A stretch of 59,846 bases of DNA from CAXYVC01 sp964292295 (GTDB lineage: Bacteria; Acidobacteriota; Holophagae; Holophagales; Holophagaceae): contig CAXYVC010000002.1 of NCBI GenBank assembly GCA_964292295.1, forward strand, positions 1 to 59,846. Direction: 5' to 3'. The notes beneath the pieces were generated by a model. That model was given only the letters and a program-made list of their open reading frames with translations. It had not been told where the DNA came from and ran no database searches. Shown here one piece after another: positions 31,451-42,678 of the stretch (position 1 is the stretch's first letter; each line of letters starts with the position of its first letter). A program made the position numbers and the translations under genes.

Positions 31451-33196
31451 GTGATCGCCCTCCGTCCCGAGAACCCGCTCATCGTGCAGAGCGACCGCAC
31501 GCTGCTGCTCGAGGTGGCGCACCCCGCCTTCGAGACGGTGCGGGACGAGCTCGCCCGCTTCGCCGAGCTGGTGAAGAGCCCCGAGCACATCCACACCTTC
31601 CGCATCACGCCCTTGAGCCTGTGGAACGCCTCGGCCTCGGGCGTCTCCTGCGCCGAGATGCTCGCCACCCTGGAGCGCTGGTCCAAGTACCCCGTGCCCC
31701 AGAACCTGATGCAGGAGATCGAGGACCACGGCACCCGCTACGGCAAGCTGCGGCTCGTGCGGAAGGGCGAGCGCCTGGCCCTGGAGATGGACGACCGCAG
31801 CCTCTTCTGGGAGCTGGAGCACCAGCGTAGCCTGGAGGGCCTGCTCGCCGAGCCCTACCCGGACCAGAAGGGCATCTACCTCGAGACGGGGATGCGGGGC
31901 GAGGCGAAGCTCCAGCTCATCCGCCTCGGGCATCCGGTGCAGGACATGGCCGGCTACAAGGATGGCGACCCCCTGACCTTCCGGCTCCGCGAGCAGCTGG
32001 CCGGCAGCGGGCGCCCCTTCCGCCTGCGCGGCTACCAGAAGGCCGCGGCGGAGGTCTTCCACGCGGGCGGCGGTCCCGAGGGCGGCGCGGGCGTGCTGGT
32101 GCTGCCCTGCGGCGCGGGGAAGACCGTCATCGGCATCGCCTGCATGGCGCGCCTGCAGACCCACACGCTCGTGCTCACCACCAACGTGACGGCGGTGAAG
32201 CAGTGGAAGCAGGAGCTCCTGGACAAGACCTCGCTCACGGACGACCAGATCGGCCTCTACACGGGCGACACCAAGGAGATCCGCCCCGTCACCATCGCCA
32301 CCTACCAGATCCTCACCTACCGCAAGAGCAAGGGCGGGCCCTTCGAGCACTTCAGGCTCTTCGAGGCGGCGAACTGGGGCCTCGTCATCCACGACGAGGT
32401 GCACATGCTCCCGGCGCCCATCTTCCGCGCCGTGGCCGAACTCCAGGCCAAGCGCCGCCTGGGCCTCACCGCCACCCTGGTGCGCGAGGACGGCAAGGAG
32501 GAGGACGTCTTCTCGCTGATCGGCCCCAAGCGGGTCGACGTCCCGTGGAAGACGCTGGAGAAGGACGGCTTCATCGCCACGGCCCACTGCCTGGAGATCC
32601 GTGTGCCCCTGCCCACGGACGAGCGCATGGACTATGCCGTGGCGGACAACCGCGGGCGCTTCCGCATCGCCTCGGAGAACAGCCTGAAGCTGGCGGTGGT
32701 GGACGAGCTGCTGGCGGGGCATCCCGGCGACAGCGTCCTGGTCATCGGACAGTACCTGGAGCAGCTCCGGGTGCTGGGGAAGCGCCTGAAGGTGCCCGTG
32801 CTCACGGGCCAGACGCCTGAGAAGGAGCGGGAGCGCCTCTTCGCCGAATTCCGCGCCGGGAGCCTGAAGGTGCTCATCGTGAGCAAGGTGGCCAACTTCG
32901 CCATCGACCTGCCCGACGCCTCCGTGGCCATCCAGGTGAGCGGCACCTTCGGGTCGCGCCAGGAGGAGGCCCAGCGCCTGGGGCGCATCCTGCGGCCCAA
33001 GGGAGAGCGCAACGTCAGCTACTTCTACAGCCTCATCAGCCGCGACACCACGGAGCAGGAGTTCGCGCGCAACCGGCAGCTCTTCCTCACGGAGCAGGGC
33101 TACCGCTACCTGATCGAGAGCCGCGGCCTGGGCGAGGACGGCCGCCTCAGCGAGCCCCTCGTGTGGCGGGAGCTGCTCGAGGAGACGATGGCCTGA
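31451..33196 (+). CDS. XPB/Rad25-type DNA helicase
   Basis: A 581-residue superfamily 2 helicase. An N-terminal Helicase_C_3-like domain (about 10-120) precedes the motor. Walker A GAGKT is at 221-225, motif II is DEVH at 315-318, the XPB-specific RED motif is at 345-347 (TATLVREDGKE), and motif VI reads QRLGRILRPK near 510. These features place it with bacterial and archaeal XPB, 3'-5' helicases that unwind DNA in repair. The GTG at 31451 starts at the conserved domain; no good ribosome-binding site is visible. It diverges from the Helicase_C_3 protein gene. Confidence 0.94.
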   Translation: MIALRPENPLIVQSDRTLLLEVAHPAFETVRDELARFAELVKSPEHIHTFRITPLSLWNASASGVSCAEMLATLERWSKYPVPQNLMQEIEDHGTRYGKLRLVRKGERLALEMDDRSLFWELEHQRSLEGLLAEPYPDQKGIYLETGMRGEAKLQLIRLGHPVQDMAGYKDGDPLTFRLREQLAGSGRPFRLRGYQKAAAEVFHAGGGPEGGAGVLVLPCGAGKTVIGIACMARLQTHTLVLTTNVTAVKQWKQELLDKTSLTDDQIGLYTGDTKEIRPVTIATYQILTYRKSKGGPFEHFRLFEAANWGLVIHDEVHMLPAPIFRAVAELQAKRRLGLTATLVREDGKEEDVFSLIGPKRVDVPWKTLEKDGFIATAHCLEIRVPLPTDERMDYAVADNRGRFRIASENSLKLAVVDELLAGHPGDSVLVIGQYLEQLRVLGKRLKVPVLTGQTPEKERERLFAEFRAGSLKVLIVSKVANFAIDLPDASVAIQVSGTFGSRQEEAQRLGRILRPKGERNVSYFYSLISRDTTEQEFARNRQLFLTEQGYRYLIESRGLGEDGRLSEPLVWRELLEETMA

Positions 33197-33317
33197 ACCC
33201 GGAGGATGCGAGGGCGGCCCGGCCCTTTGCGAAGCCGACACCGCGCGCCGCGATCGCTCGCCTGCCGCACCCATCGGAGCCCATCGGGTGCTGCAAGCAC
33301 CATCCGGCATGAACGGA
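33197..33317. other. Intergenic region with possible degenerate repeat
   Basis: Between the XPB stop and its terminator. It contains GGATGCG and GCGCGCCGCGATCGCTCG words resembling part of repeat copy B (7512-7650). The similarity is short and may be chance. No gene is seen. Confidence 0.25.
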
Positions 33318-33343
33318 AAGGGCCCGCCGCGCGGCGGGCCCTT
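33318..33343. terminator. Bidirectional terminator
   Basis: A 26-base perfect palindrome, AAGGGCCCGCCGC joined to GCGGCGGGCCCTT, lies between the convergent XPB and thioredoxin genes. The A and T ends suit termination on both strands. Confidence 0.85.
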
Positions 33344-33361
33344 CACGCATGCGAAAGGTCT

Positions 33362-34801
33362 TCAGGCCTTGGGTTCCTCGCCCTCGGGCGCCTTCGCGGG
33401 CTCGGCCTTGGGGGCCTCCTCCGCCTTGGGCGCCTCCGCGGCCTTCAGCATGCCCAGCTCCTTCAGAGCCTTCTCCACGGTGACGCCCAGGTATTTGCCG
33501 CGCAGGCGCATGCCCTCGGGCTCAACGACCTTGCCGTCGGGGCCCACCAGGATGGGGCGCGGAATGGTGCTGAGCTTCACGGCCTGGAGCAGGGGGTCCT
33601 TGGAGCCGCGGCCCAGGAAGGCGTGCTGCCAGGGCATGGGGTGGGCGGCGTCCGCCCGGAAGGGCGCGATGTCCTCCACCTGCTTGTCCAGGCTGAGGCT
33701 CAGGATCTCGAAGCCGCTGGCCTTGTATTTGGCGTACACCGCGTGCAGCTCGGGCATCTCCGCCACGCAGGGGGGGCACCAGGTGGCCCAGAAGTCCACC
33801 AGGAGCAGCTTGCCCTTGAAGGCGTCGAGGTTCAGCTCCTGGCCCTCGAGCCCCTTGAACTGGAAGGCGGGGAAGGCCTTGCCCTTGGCGAGCAGCCCCT
33901 CGGGGTCGAACTGCTTCGCGGCGCGGGCAGCGTCCGTGCCCTTGTAATCGGTGGTGAGGGCGGCGAAGGCGACCTTGGCCTTCTCGGCGTCGTTCGCCCG
34001 GGACGCGGCGGCCAACTGGCCGAAGAGGGCGTTGGCCCGCACCTCGCGGTCGGGGTTCTCCTTCACCAGCGCCTCCCGGAAGGCGGCGGATTCGGCCCCC
34101 TTGCCGGCGGCGGCGAGGGCCGCGGAGGGAAGCTTCGGGCTGAGGGCCCAGAAGGGGCTGGCCGCGGGAAGCTTTTCCAGGGCCAGCGCGGCGGTGGCGG
34201 CGTCGAGCTTCGCGCCCTGCAGCAGGGTGTTCAGGGTGGCCAGCGCGCGGAAGGCCTGGGTGTCCGCGTCCTTCTCGTCCTTCAGGGCCTGGGCGAGGGC
34301 GGCCACGTCCGCCGAGAGGTCCAGCGCGGGCTTCTCGTTCTTCTCCCGGGCGGCCTTGAGGGTATCCAGGAAGCGCTGCTCCCGGCCCTTCAGCCCCTGG
34401 TAGATCTCCATCCAGGCCAGGGCCTTGGCGTCGGCCGTGACGGGCTTCACTTCGCCCTTGGGCTTCTCGGGGCGGGGGCTGAGCTCCAGGCCCGCAAGGC
34501 CGGACTCGCCCAGGAGCACGGGCACCTGGAGGTTCTCGTAGCCCTTGGCGGAGACATCCAGCAGGTACAGGCCCGGCGCGGGGATCGCCACGCGGAAGCC
34601 CGGCTTCTTCTTGCTGGGCACGCCCAGGCTGGTGACGGGGCTGGGGGCCAGGGAGGAGGCGCGCTTCGCGGCCGGGATCAGGCCCACGGAGGCGGCCAGG
34701 GGCTTGCCCTTGGGGTTGAGGATCCAGCCCTCCACGACGGGACCGGTGGGGGCGGGAGCAGGGGCCACGAGGGCCGCGGAGGCCAGCAGCATCGAGAGCA
34801 T
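33362..34801 (-). CDS. TlpA-like thioredoxin with N-terminal extension
   Basis: A 479-residue exported protein. A short signal peptide (MLSMLLASAALVAPAPAP) precedes a carboxypeptidase-regulatory-like beta domain (about 20-110), a long Ala/Lys-rich helical middle, and a TlpA thioredoxin domain with WCPPC at 341-345. The end is Ala/Glu/Pro/Lys-rich. It should reduce or isomerise disulfides in the periplasm. The ATG at 34801 has a good AGGAG site. The next gene on the strand is another TlpA-like protein with the thioredoxin domain at the other end. Confidence 0.9.
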   Translation of the reverse strand: MLSMLLASAALVAPAPAPTGPVVEGWILNPKGKPLAASVGLIPAAKRASSLAPSPVTSLGVPSKKKPGFRVAIPAPGLYLLDVSAKGYENLQVPVLLGESGLAGLELSPRPEKPKGEVKPVTADAKALAWMEIYQGLKGREQRFLDTLKAAREKNEKPALDLSADVAALAQALKDEKDADTQAFRALATLNTLLQGAKLDAATAALALEKLPAASPFWALSPKLPSAALAAAGKGAESAAFREALVKENPDREVRANALFGQLAAASRANDAEKAKVAFAALTTDYKGTDAARAAKQFDPEGLLAKGKAFPAFQFKGLEGQELNLDAFKGKLLLVDFWATWCPPCVAEMPELHAVYAKYKASGFEILSLSLDKQVEDIAPFRADAAHPMPWQHAFLGRGSKDPLLQAVKLSTIPRPILVGPDGKVVEPEGMRLRGKYLGVTVEKALKELGMLKAAEAPKAEEAPKAEPAKAPEGEEPKA

Positions 34802-34856
34802 CGGAGTCTCCTGGGGAAGGAAGCCCCCAGCATACCCCAGGGACGCTTTTTGCACA

Positions 34857-34884
34857 GGAAGGCCCGGGTCTCCCCGGGCCTTCC
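34857..34884. terminator. Hairpin between the two TlpA genes
   Basis: A 12-bp perfect stem GGAAGGCCCGGG-TCTC-CCCGGGCCTTCC lies just downstream of the stop of the 34894-36261 gene and upstream of the next. On the minus strand only a short purine-rich stretch follows, so it may attenuate rather than fully stop transcription. Confidence 0.65.
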
Positions 34885-34893
34885 TGGGGGTGG

Positions 34894-36261
34894 CTACTTC
34901 GCCGCGGCCTGATACGTGGCCAGCTCCTCCTCGAGCTCGGCCATGACTTCGGGAGGCGCGCCGGCCCCCTTGGCGAAGGCGACGAAGCCCTTCTGGGCCT
35001 CGGCGGCCTTGGCGGCCTGGCCCAGGTGGAAGTAGCCCCTCGCCAGGGAGCGGGCGAGGAGGGGCGAGGCCTTGGGATTCTTCCGCGCCTCCTCGATGGA
35101 AGCCGCCGCGGAGGCCAGGAGCTCCCTGTCCGGGCAGCCGTCCTCCAGAAGCGCCGTGGCGTACTGGGTGCCCTCGTCCTTGCCCCTGGCCTCCTCAAAG
35201 AGGGTCTTCGCCTTGGGGAGATCCGTGCGCAGCAGGCCCCTGAAGCGGAGGGTGGCCACGCGGCCGGCGAGGCGCGGTTCCAGGGCCACGGCCTTGTCGA
35301 TGCAGGCCAGGGCCTGCTCGGCCCACCGCTTGTCGGTCCCGGGGGTCGTCAGGAGCAGGACGGCCGTGTTCATGTACGTGGGCATGTCCGCCTTGGCCAG
35401 GTCGGCGTCCACCAGGGCCTGGGCCTTGGCGGGATCCGTGGCGGCCAGGGCGGCAAAGCGGGGACGCTTCAGCTCGGGCTTCAGTTCGGGATTCCTGGCC
35501 TCCGCCGCATCGCACAGGGTGAGCACCTGGGCCCAGTCCTTGGCCTTCTGGGCCTTGAGGATGGGCCCCTGGGCGGCCTCCCAGGCGGCCTCCTTCGCCG
35601 CCTCCCGGGCCTCCGCGGCCTTCTCCTCCGCCGCGGCCTTTTCCGCCTCGGCCCGGGCGGCCTTCAGGTCATGGGTGCCGGCGATGACCTTGTCGAGCGC
35701 CTGGGCGAAGGCCTCCTCGCCGGGATGGCCGATGTGGGCGATGCGGCCCTGCTTGTCCACGATGAAGGCGGCGGGGATGCCGCGCTGGTTGGCCGCCTGC
35801 ATCCAGGCCTTGGCCATGTGCTGGCCCGCCGTGTCGCGGCAGACGGCGTAGTCCATCTTGGCGCCCATCTCCTTCACGAAGGCGTCCACCTTCTGGTCCA
35901 GGGCCGCCGCATCGCCGCCGCGCTCCCACACGTTCACGCCGATGAAGACGGCCTTGCCCGCGCGGGCCTTGGCCATCTCGGTCAGGTGGGGGATGGTCTC
36001 GCGGCATGGACCGCACCAGGTGGCCCAGAATTCCACCACGTAGACGCGGCCGGCCTCGAGCTTCGCCAGGGGACCGCCCTTGACCCAGCGGGCCACCTGG
36101 AAGGCGGGAGCGGGATCGCCCACCTGGAGCGGACCCGCCGGAACCGGCGCGGCGGCCTTGGGCTTGGGCTTGGGAGCGGGCTTCGCCGCAGGCGTCTTGG
36201 GCTGGGCTGCGAGGGCAAGGGCCAGGGCGGGGAGGAGGAGCAGGGCGCGGGTGGGGAACAT
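34894..36261 (-). CDS. TlpA-like thioredoxin with C-terminal TPR-like region
   Basis: A 455-residue exported protein. The signal peptide MFPTRALLLLPALALALAAQ is followed by a Pro/Lys-rich linker, a thioredoxin domain with WCGPC at 82-86, an Ala/Glu coiled region (about 205-240), and a helical TPR-like C-terminus (about 245-450). It should act in periplasmic disulfide chemistry with the TPRs binding partners. The domain order is the reverse of the neighbouring protein's. It lies downstream of a GGDEF gene on the same strand, separated by 132 bases with a possible terminator. Confidence 0.9.
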   Translation of the reverse strand: MFPTRALLLLPALALALAAQPKTPAAKPAPKPKPKAAAPVPAGPLQVGDPAPAFQVARWVKGGPLAKLEAGRVYVVEFWATWCGPCRETIPHLTEMAKARAGKAVFIGVNVWERGGDAAALDQKVDAFVKEMGAKMDYAVCRDTAGQHMAKAWMQAANQRGIPAAFIVDKQGRIAHIGHPGEEAFAQALDKVIAGTHDLKAARAEAEKAAAEEKAAEAREAAKEAAWEAAQGPILKAQKAKDWAQVLTLCDAAEARNPELKPELKRPRFAALAATDPAKAQALVDADLAKADMPTYMNTAVLLLTTPGTDKRWAEQALACIDKAVALEPRLAGRVATLRFRGLLRTDLPKAKTLFEEARGKDEGTQYATALLEDGCPDRELLASAAASIEEARKNPKASPLLARSLARGYFHLGQAAKAAEAQKGFVAFAKGAGAPPEVMAELEEELATYQAAAK

Positions 36262-36319
36262 GATTTCCTCGTATGTGGAATATCTGCATCATCCCGGAAT
36301 CGCCCCCGGATCGCCAGAC

Positions 36320-36345
36320 GGAAAAGCCCCCCTCCCGGGGTTTGA
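36320..36345 (-). terminator. Possible terminator of the GGDEF gene
   Basis: On the minus strand AAACCCCGGGAGGGGGGCTTTT forms a short G+C stem (CCCC/GGGG) followed by TTTT, 50-70 bases after the GGDEF stop at 36394. The stem is short, hence the low score. Confidence 0.4.
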
Positions 36346-36393
36346 TCCTGCCGTGGCGGGCCGTCCTAAGGCGAAGTGCTTCTGGTCTTGGTT

Positions 36394-37548
36394 CTAGTCC
36401 GCCACGACCACGCGGGCCTTGCCCTCGGACTTGGCGCGCAGGAGGGCGCGGTCCGCGCAGGCGATCAGGTGCTCCGCCCCGTCCGCATGGGCGGGATAGG
36501 CGGAGATGCCGATGCTCAGGCTGATGGGCACGGGCTCGCCCTCGAGGAAGAGCTCCACCTCCCGGAGGTTCTGCAGGAGCCGCTCGCCCATCTTGGCGGC
36601 GCCGCTGGCGCTGGTGCCCGGCATGACGATGCAGAACTCGTCCCCCCCGTAGCGGTACAGACGGTCCTGGGCGCGGATCGTGGCGGTGGCCTCCTTGGCC
36701 ACGGTGGTGAGCACGCGGCTGCCGGTGGGATGGCCGAAGCGGCTGTTCAGCGCCTTCAGGTTGTCCACGTCCAGGAAGAGCAGGGCGAGGCTGTCGCCCC
36801 GGGCGGCCGCCTCGCGCACGGCGCGGGGCAGCTCGGCCTCCATGGCCCGGCGGTTCTTGGCGACGGTGAGGTCATCCTTGAAGGAGAGGGCCTGGCTGCG
36901 CTCGAGGTTCCAGGCGTTCTGCAGGAGGTGCTCCACCTCCTTGATCCACGCCAGCCAGGTGGCCGGATCTCCCTGGGGATCCCGCAGGCGCAGGATGCCC
37001 ATGTGGGAGCCGGAGCAGAGCAGCCACGCGTCCCCCGTGCGCACCAGGGAGGCGGCCTCGGCCAGCGTGACGGGCGCCTCGGGGTAGCCCTCGCCGCAGC
37101 GCTGGAAGAAGGCGTTGTCCTGGCGCACCCAGATGGCGCCCTGCCTGGCACCGCTCAGCTGTTCCGCGCGCACCAGCACCATGCGCAGCAGCTCGTCCAG
37201 AGTCGCCTGCTGGAGCATCTGGCGCAGCCATCCCTCGCTGCCCAGGTCCCGGTGCTGCAGGCGCTGGAGGGCGGCCAGGGCGGATTCCAGCGGGCTCTCC
37301 TGGCGCACGACCCAGCCGGGACGCCAGGCCAGGGCGGCGCTGACCTCTTCCGGTGTGGCCTCCCGCACCCACCAGAGGGCCTCCAGACCCTCGTGGGGAA
37401 GGTGGGCCGGGTCCGGCCGGTCGGCCACGATGAGAAGGGAACCCGCGCCGGGCCCCTCGAGGATCTCGAAGCCCCTGGCCAGCAGGGCTTGGCGCAGGGC
37501 CGGGGCGCCGGGGGCGGGGTGGATGTCGATCCAATGGACGCGCGGCAC
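36394..37548 (-). CDS. Diguanylate cyclase (GGDEF) with N-terminal sensory region
   Basis: A 384-residue protein. The first ~215 residues look like a receiver-less region plus a GAF-like fold (LDELLRMVLVRAEQLSGARQGAIW). The GGDEF domain spans about 222-382 with GGDEF itself at 301-305 and the I-site RAQD at 292-295, so synthesis and feedback inhibition look intact. The usual DxLTGLxNR entry motif reads DDLTVAKNRR. No membrane segment is visible. It lies ten bases after the stop of the large helical protein gene, with which it likely forms an operon. Confidence 0.9.
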   Translation of the reverse strand: MPRVHWIDIHPAPGAPALRQALLARGFEILEGPGAGSLLIVADRPDPAHLPHEGLEALWWVREATPEEVSAALAWRPGWVVRQESPLESALAALQRLQHRDLGSEGWLRQMLQQATLDELLRMVLVRAEQLSGARQGAIWVRQDNAFFQRCGEGYPEAPVTLAEAASLVRTGDAWLLCSGSHMGILRLRDPQGDPATWLAWIKEVEHLLQNAWNLERSQALSFKDDLTVAKNRRAMEAELPRAVREAAARGDSLALLFLDVDNLKALNSRFGHPTGSRVLTTVAKEATATIRAQDRLYRYGGDEFCIVMPGTSASGAAKMGERLLQNLREVELFLEGEPVPISLSIGISAYPAHADGAEHLIACADRALLRAKSEGKARVVVAD

Positions 37549-37557
37549 GGCGGAACC

Positions 37558-39522
37558 TCAGGTGAGGGCGGCTTCCAGGCGCGCCGCCAGGCGCTCCAGG
37601 TGGGAGCCCAGGGACTCCAGGGGCTGGCGGGTGTCCTTGCCGCCGCGCTCGGCGCGCACCCAGCGCTTCAGGAGCTGGAGGGCCTGGGGATCCCGCACCC
37701 CCAGGGGCTTGGTGGTCTGGATCAGCCGGTGGGTCGCGCGGCTGCGCTCCTGGCCCCCCTCGGGCATCTCCAGGAGCCTGGCGCAGAGCTTCCGGGCCTC
37801 CCGGGCGGTGCCCAGATCCAGGCGGATGAGGGGAATCCGCGCGTTGATGCGCAGGAGGAAGACGTCCAGGAAGCGGAGCAGTTCCCCCACCAGCTCGATG
37901 CCCGCCCGCAGGGCGCCCTCCACATCCTCCGGCCCGTCCAGGGTGCGCAGGAGCTGGAGGGTGAGGCGCTCGATCTCCCCCCGGTCCTGGGTGCGGATGA
38001 GGAGGAACTCCGGGCTGCGGCGGAAGGCGCCGATGTGGCTCTGCGCCTGGCCCAGGGCCAGGGCCAGGCGCAGCCAGTCCCCCAGCTCCAGGTGGAGCTG
38101 GAGCTGCTGGTAGGCGGGGTCCAGATAGTCCCACAGGCGGTGGAGGCGCTGGCGCAGGCGGTCGCCCTCCTCGGTGAGGCCGGGGCTGTCCGGGAAGAGG
38201 CGCTGGCGCAGCTCCGGGCTGAAAAGCCCCACGAGGTCCCCCATGAGTTGGCGCTGGTGGCCGAGGAGCAGCGCGCGCAGGTTGTCCAGCGTGCCCGCGA
38301 GCTGGTCCCCGTCGTTGTGGGCGAGGGTCTGCTGGAGCATGCTGCGGATGGTGGCCTGGTCCTGGAGGAGGCTCAGCACGGCCTGGCGCAGGAAAGCGCC
38401 CAGGAGCAGCGCCTCCTCGTTGCTGGCGCCGAGCTGCTCCACCGCCCGGGGGTGGTAGACGCGCTCGGCCAGGCGACCCAGTTCGGCCTCGACCACATAG
38501 AAGAGGGGCACCGAGGCGTAGCGCTCGGGCAGACCTGCGTTGGCGGCGGGCTCCATGCCCTCCACGAGGCTCAGCAGCGCCAAGTGGCTGGCCAGGGCCC
38601 GGGCGGTGACCCGGAAGACCGCCGGGTGCTCCTTGCGCAGGCGCTTGAGCAGGGCACGCACCTCCGGCGGAAGGCCCCGTTCGAGCAGGCGGTCCTCCAC
38701 CCGGGGCAGGGTCCAGCCCAGGTGGTTCCACAGCCACTGCAGGCTGCCCCGCACCTGCTCCACCGCGGGCCAGTGGATGCCGCGGTCCAGCGGGCGCACC
38801 AGGGTGATGCGCAGGCTCGCGATGACGTGCTGGATGAGCAGGAGGGGCTCGGCCTGGGCCCGGGTGTCCTCGGGCAGGACGCTTTCGAGCAGGGCCTCCA
38901 GGCGGCGGATGTGCTCCAGGGGACGCCCCTCGGGGTTCTGGAGCGCGCGGTTCAGGGCCTTGACCTGCTGGTTCAGGCGCTCGGACAGGCGGTTGCCGTC
39001 CTCCTGGGCGCCAAGGGTCTGGAAGAGGGCCCGGAAGTTCTCGCGCCCCTCCGCCAGGAAGGCGGCCCAGTGCTCCCGGAGCTGGGGCTCGCCCTCGGTC
39101 CCGAGGGAGGTGGACATGGTGCGCAGGCTGGCGATGAGGTCCAGCAGGTTGGCCACCCACTCGGGCTGGTGCCCCTGCACCAGCAGGTCGTGGTGGGCGG
39201 CGCGGGCCGCCTGGCCCAGGCCCGCCAAGCCGTGCTGGAGTACCAGGCCCATGGCGAGGCGCACCTCGCCCAGGCGCTTCTCGTTGAAGTGGTTCAGGAA
39301 GGCGAGGAAGAGGCCGAAGCCCCGCCGCAGGCGGACCATGGGGAGAGAATCGACGGGTACCGCCTCGGCGCTGGCGGGGGTGTCCAGCATGGGGGCGAGG
39401 TCTCCTTCCCCCAGCTTGAGGATCTCCTCCAGCAGTCCCAGGTCCTGCTTGGACAGGCCCTTCTCCCGGATGAGTTCCCGGGCGAGGTCCAGCCGCTGGG
39501 CGAGGGGCTTGGGGGTTGACAT
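37558..39522 (-). CDS. Large helical protein of unknown function
   Basis: A 654-residue, Leu/Arg/Glu-rich, all-helical protein with no signal peptide, membrane segment or motif I can name. It starts MSTPKPLAQRLDLARELIREK; an ATG 12 bases further upstream (39534) is an alternative. Blocks such as GFGLFLAFLNHFNEKRLGEV and LRRFLDVF-like stretches suggest a scaffold. It is the first gene of a minus-strand pair with the GGDEF protein and lies divergently, 99 bases from pilB. A role near the pilus or cyclic di-GMP signalling is guesswork from position. Confidence 0.75.
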   Translation of the reverse strand: MSTPKPLAQRLDLARELIREKGLSKQDLGLLEEILKLGEGDLAPMLDTPASAEAVPVDSLPMVRLRRGFGLFLAFLNHFNEKRLGEVRLAMGLVLQHGLAGLGQAARAAHHDLLVQGHQPEWVANLLDLIASLRTMSTSLGTEGEPQLREHWAAFLAEGRENFRALFQTLGAQEDGNRLSERLNQQVKALNRALQNPEGRPLEHIRRLEALLESVLPEDTRAQAEPLLLIQHVIASLRITLVRPLDRGIHWPAVEQVRGSLQWLWNHLGWTLPRVEDRLLERGLPPEVRALLKRLRKEHPAVFRVTARALASHLALLSLVEGMEPAANAGLPERYASVPLFYVVEAELGRLAERVYHPRAVEQLGASNEEALLLGAFLRQAVLSLLQDQATIRSMLQQTLAHNDGDQLAGTLDNLRALLLGHQRQLMGDLVGLFSPELRQRLFPDSPGLTEEGDRLRQRLHRLWDYLDPAYQQLQLHLELGDWLRLALALGQAQSHIGAFRRSPEFLLIRTQDRGEIERLTLQLLRTLDGPEDVEGALRAGIELVGELLRFLDVFLLRINARIPLIRLDLGTAREARKLCARLLEMPEGGQERSRATHRLIQTTKPLGVRDPQALQLLKRWVRAERGGKDTRQPLESLGSHLERLAARLEAALT

Positions 39523-39582
39523 GCCCCAAAGCATAGCCGGGCCATCGGATTCTTCCAGATCGGGCGCCAGGAAGGGCAAGGT

Positions 39583-39590
39583 GTTACACT
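39583..39590 (+). promoter_or_regulatory. Candidate extended -10 promoter of pilBTC
   Basis: TGTTACACT (extended -10, TG-T-TACACT, starting at 39582) ends 32 bases before the TTG start of pilB, with a GGAGG site in between. No convincing -35 was found. Confidence 0.45.
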
Positions 39591-39621
39591 GCATCACCTC
39601 AACCCTGACCGGAGGCTTCGT

Positions 39622-41454
<1,833 letters not shown>

Positions 41455-41470
41455 CCCCCAGGAGGAATCC

Positions 41471-42646
41471 ATGGCCGAGCCCTCATCCCAGTACGTGGTG
41501 CCGCTCCAGCAGCTCCTCAAGACCATGGTCGAGTACGGCGGCACGGACCTGCACATCACCACGGACACGGCGCCCCAGATCCGCATCGACGGGCGCATGG
41601 TGCCCCTGAAGCTGCCCCCTCTGGACGCGGCCCAGACCCGCTGGCTCTGCTACTCCGTGATGACGGACCAGCAGAAGCACCGCCTCGAGGAGGACCTGGA
41701 GGTGGACTTCTCCTTCGGCCTCCAGGGCATCGCCCGCTTCCGCTCCAACGTGTTCAACCAGCGGGGCGCCACCGCGGGCGTCTTTCGCACGATCCCCGAG
41801 AACATCCGCTCCTTCGAGCAGCTGGGCCTCCCTCCCATCGCCCAGGAGCTCTGTGACAAGCCCCGGGGCCTGGTGCTGGTCACGGGCGTCACGGGTTCCG
41901 GCAAGTCCACGACGCTCGCCGCGATGATCGACTTCATCAACGAGCGGGAGCCCCTGCACATCCTCACCATCGAGGACCCCGTCGAGTACGTGCACAACCA
42001 CAAGCGCTGCCTCGTGAACCAGCGGGAGATCCACGCGGACACCCACAGTTTCAAGAAGGCCCTGCGCTCGGCCCTGCGCCAGGATCCGGACGTGGTGCTG
42101 GTGGGTGAGCTGCGCGACCTGGAGACCATCGAATCGGCCCTCACCATCGCCGAGACGGGCCACCTCACCTTCGGCACCCTGCACACCAACTCCGCCGTGC
42201 AGACCATCAACCGCATCATCGACGTCTTCCCGGCCCACCAGCAGCCCCAGGTGCGGGCCCAGCTCTCCCTGGTGCTCGAGGGCGTCATCTGCCAGTCCCT
42301 GATCCCCAAGGCCAGCGGCAAGGGGCGGGCCCTGGCGCTGGAGGTGATGATCCCCACCCCCGCCATCCGCAACCTGATCCGCGAGGACAAGATCCACCAG
42401 GTCTACAGCTCCATGCAGACGGGACAGCTGAAGCACGGCATGCAGACCTTCAACCAGAGCCTGTCGGACCTGGTGCTGAGGGGGGAGATCACCCAGGAGA
42501 TGGCCCTGAGCTACAGCTCGAACCTGGACGAGCTCCGGGAGCTGATCAACCGCGGCGTGGGCACCACCGGAACGGCCGCCCAGTCCGCGCGGGGGGGCGG
42601 AAGCACCCTCCTGGGCCAGCGGAACCCCAACATCAAGTACACCTGA
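41471..42646 (+). CDS. pilT: Type IV pilus retraction ATPase PilT
   Basis: A 391-residue hexameric motor that retracts pili. Walker A is GVTGSGKST near 138-146, the Asp box is TIEDPVEYVH, Walker B is DVVLVGELRD, and the His box is GTLHTNSAVQTINR. The PilT-specific retraction motif is modified: AIRNLIREDKIHQV replaces the usual AIRNLIRE(G/N)K-HQ. The C-terminal tail is Gly/Ser-rich. It starts 17 bases after the pilB stop with an AGGAGG site. Confidence 0.95.
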   Translation: MAEPSSQYVVPLQQLLKTMVEYGGTDLHITTDTAPQIRIDGRMVPLKLPPLDAAQTRWLCYSVMTDQQKHRLEEDLEVDFSFGLQGIARFRSNVFNQRGATAGVFRTIPENIRSFEQLGLPPIAQELCDKPRGLVLVTGVTGSGKSTTLAAMIDFINEREPLHILTIEDPVEYVHNHKRCLVNQREIHADTHSFKKALRSALRQDPDVVLVGELRDLETIESALTIAETGHLTFGTLHTNSAVQTINRIIDVFPAHQQPQVRAQLSLVLEGVICQSLIPKASGKGRALALEVMIPTPAIRNLIREDKIHQVYSSMQTGQLKHGMQTFNQSLSDLVLRGEITQEMALSYSSNLDELRELINRGVGTTGTAAQSARGGGSTLLGQRNPNIKYT

Positions 42647-42678
42647 CAACGCCACGCACCTAATCGAGCGAGGAAGCG

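Noticed and set aside
36262..36393. A small gene between the GGDEF and TlpA genes
   Set aside because: No start with a ribosome site and no sensible frame; it holds only a possible terminator.
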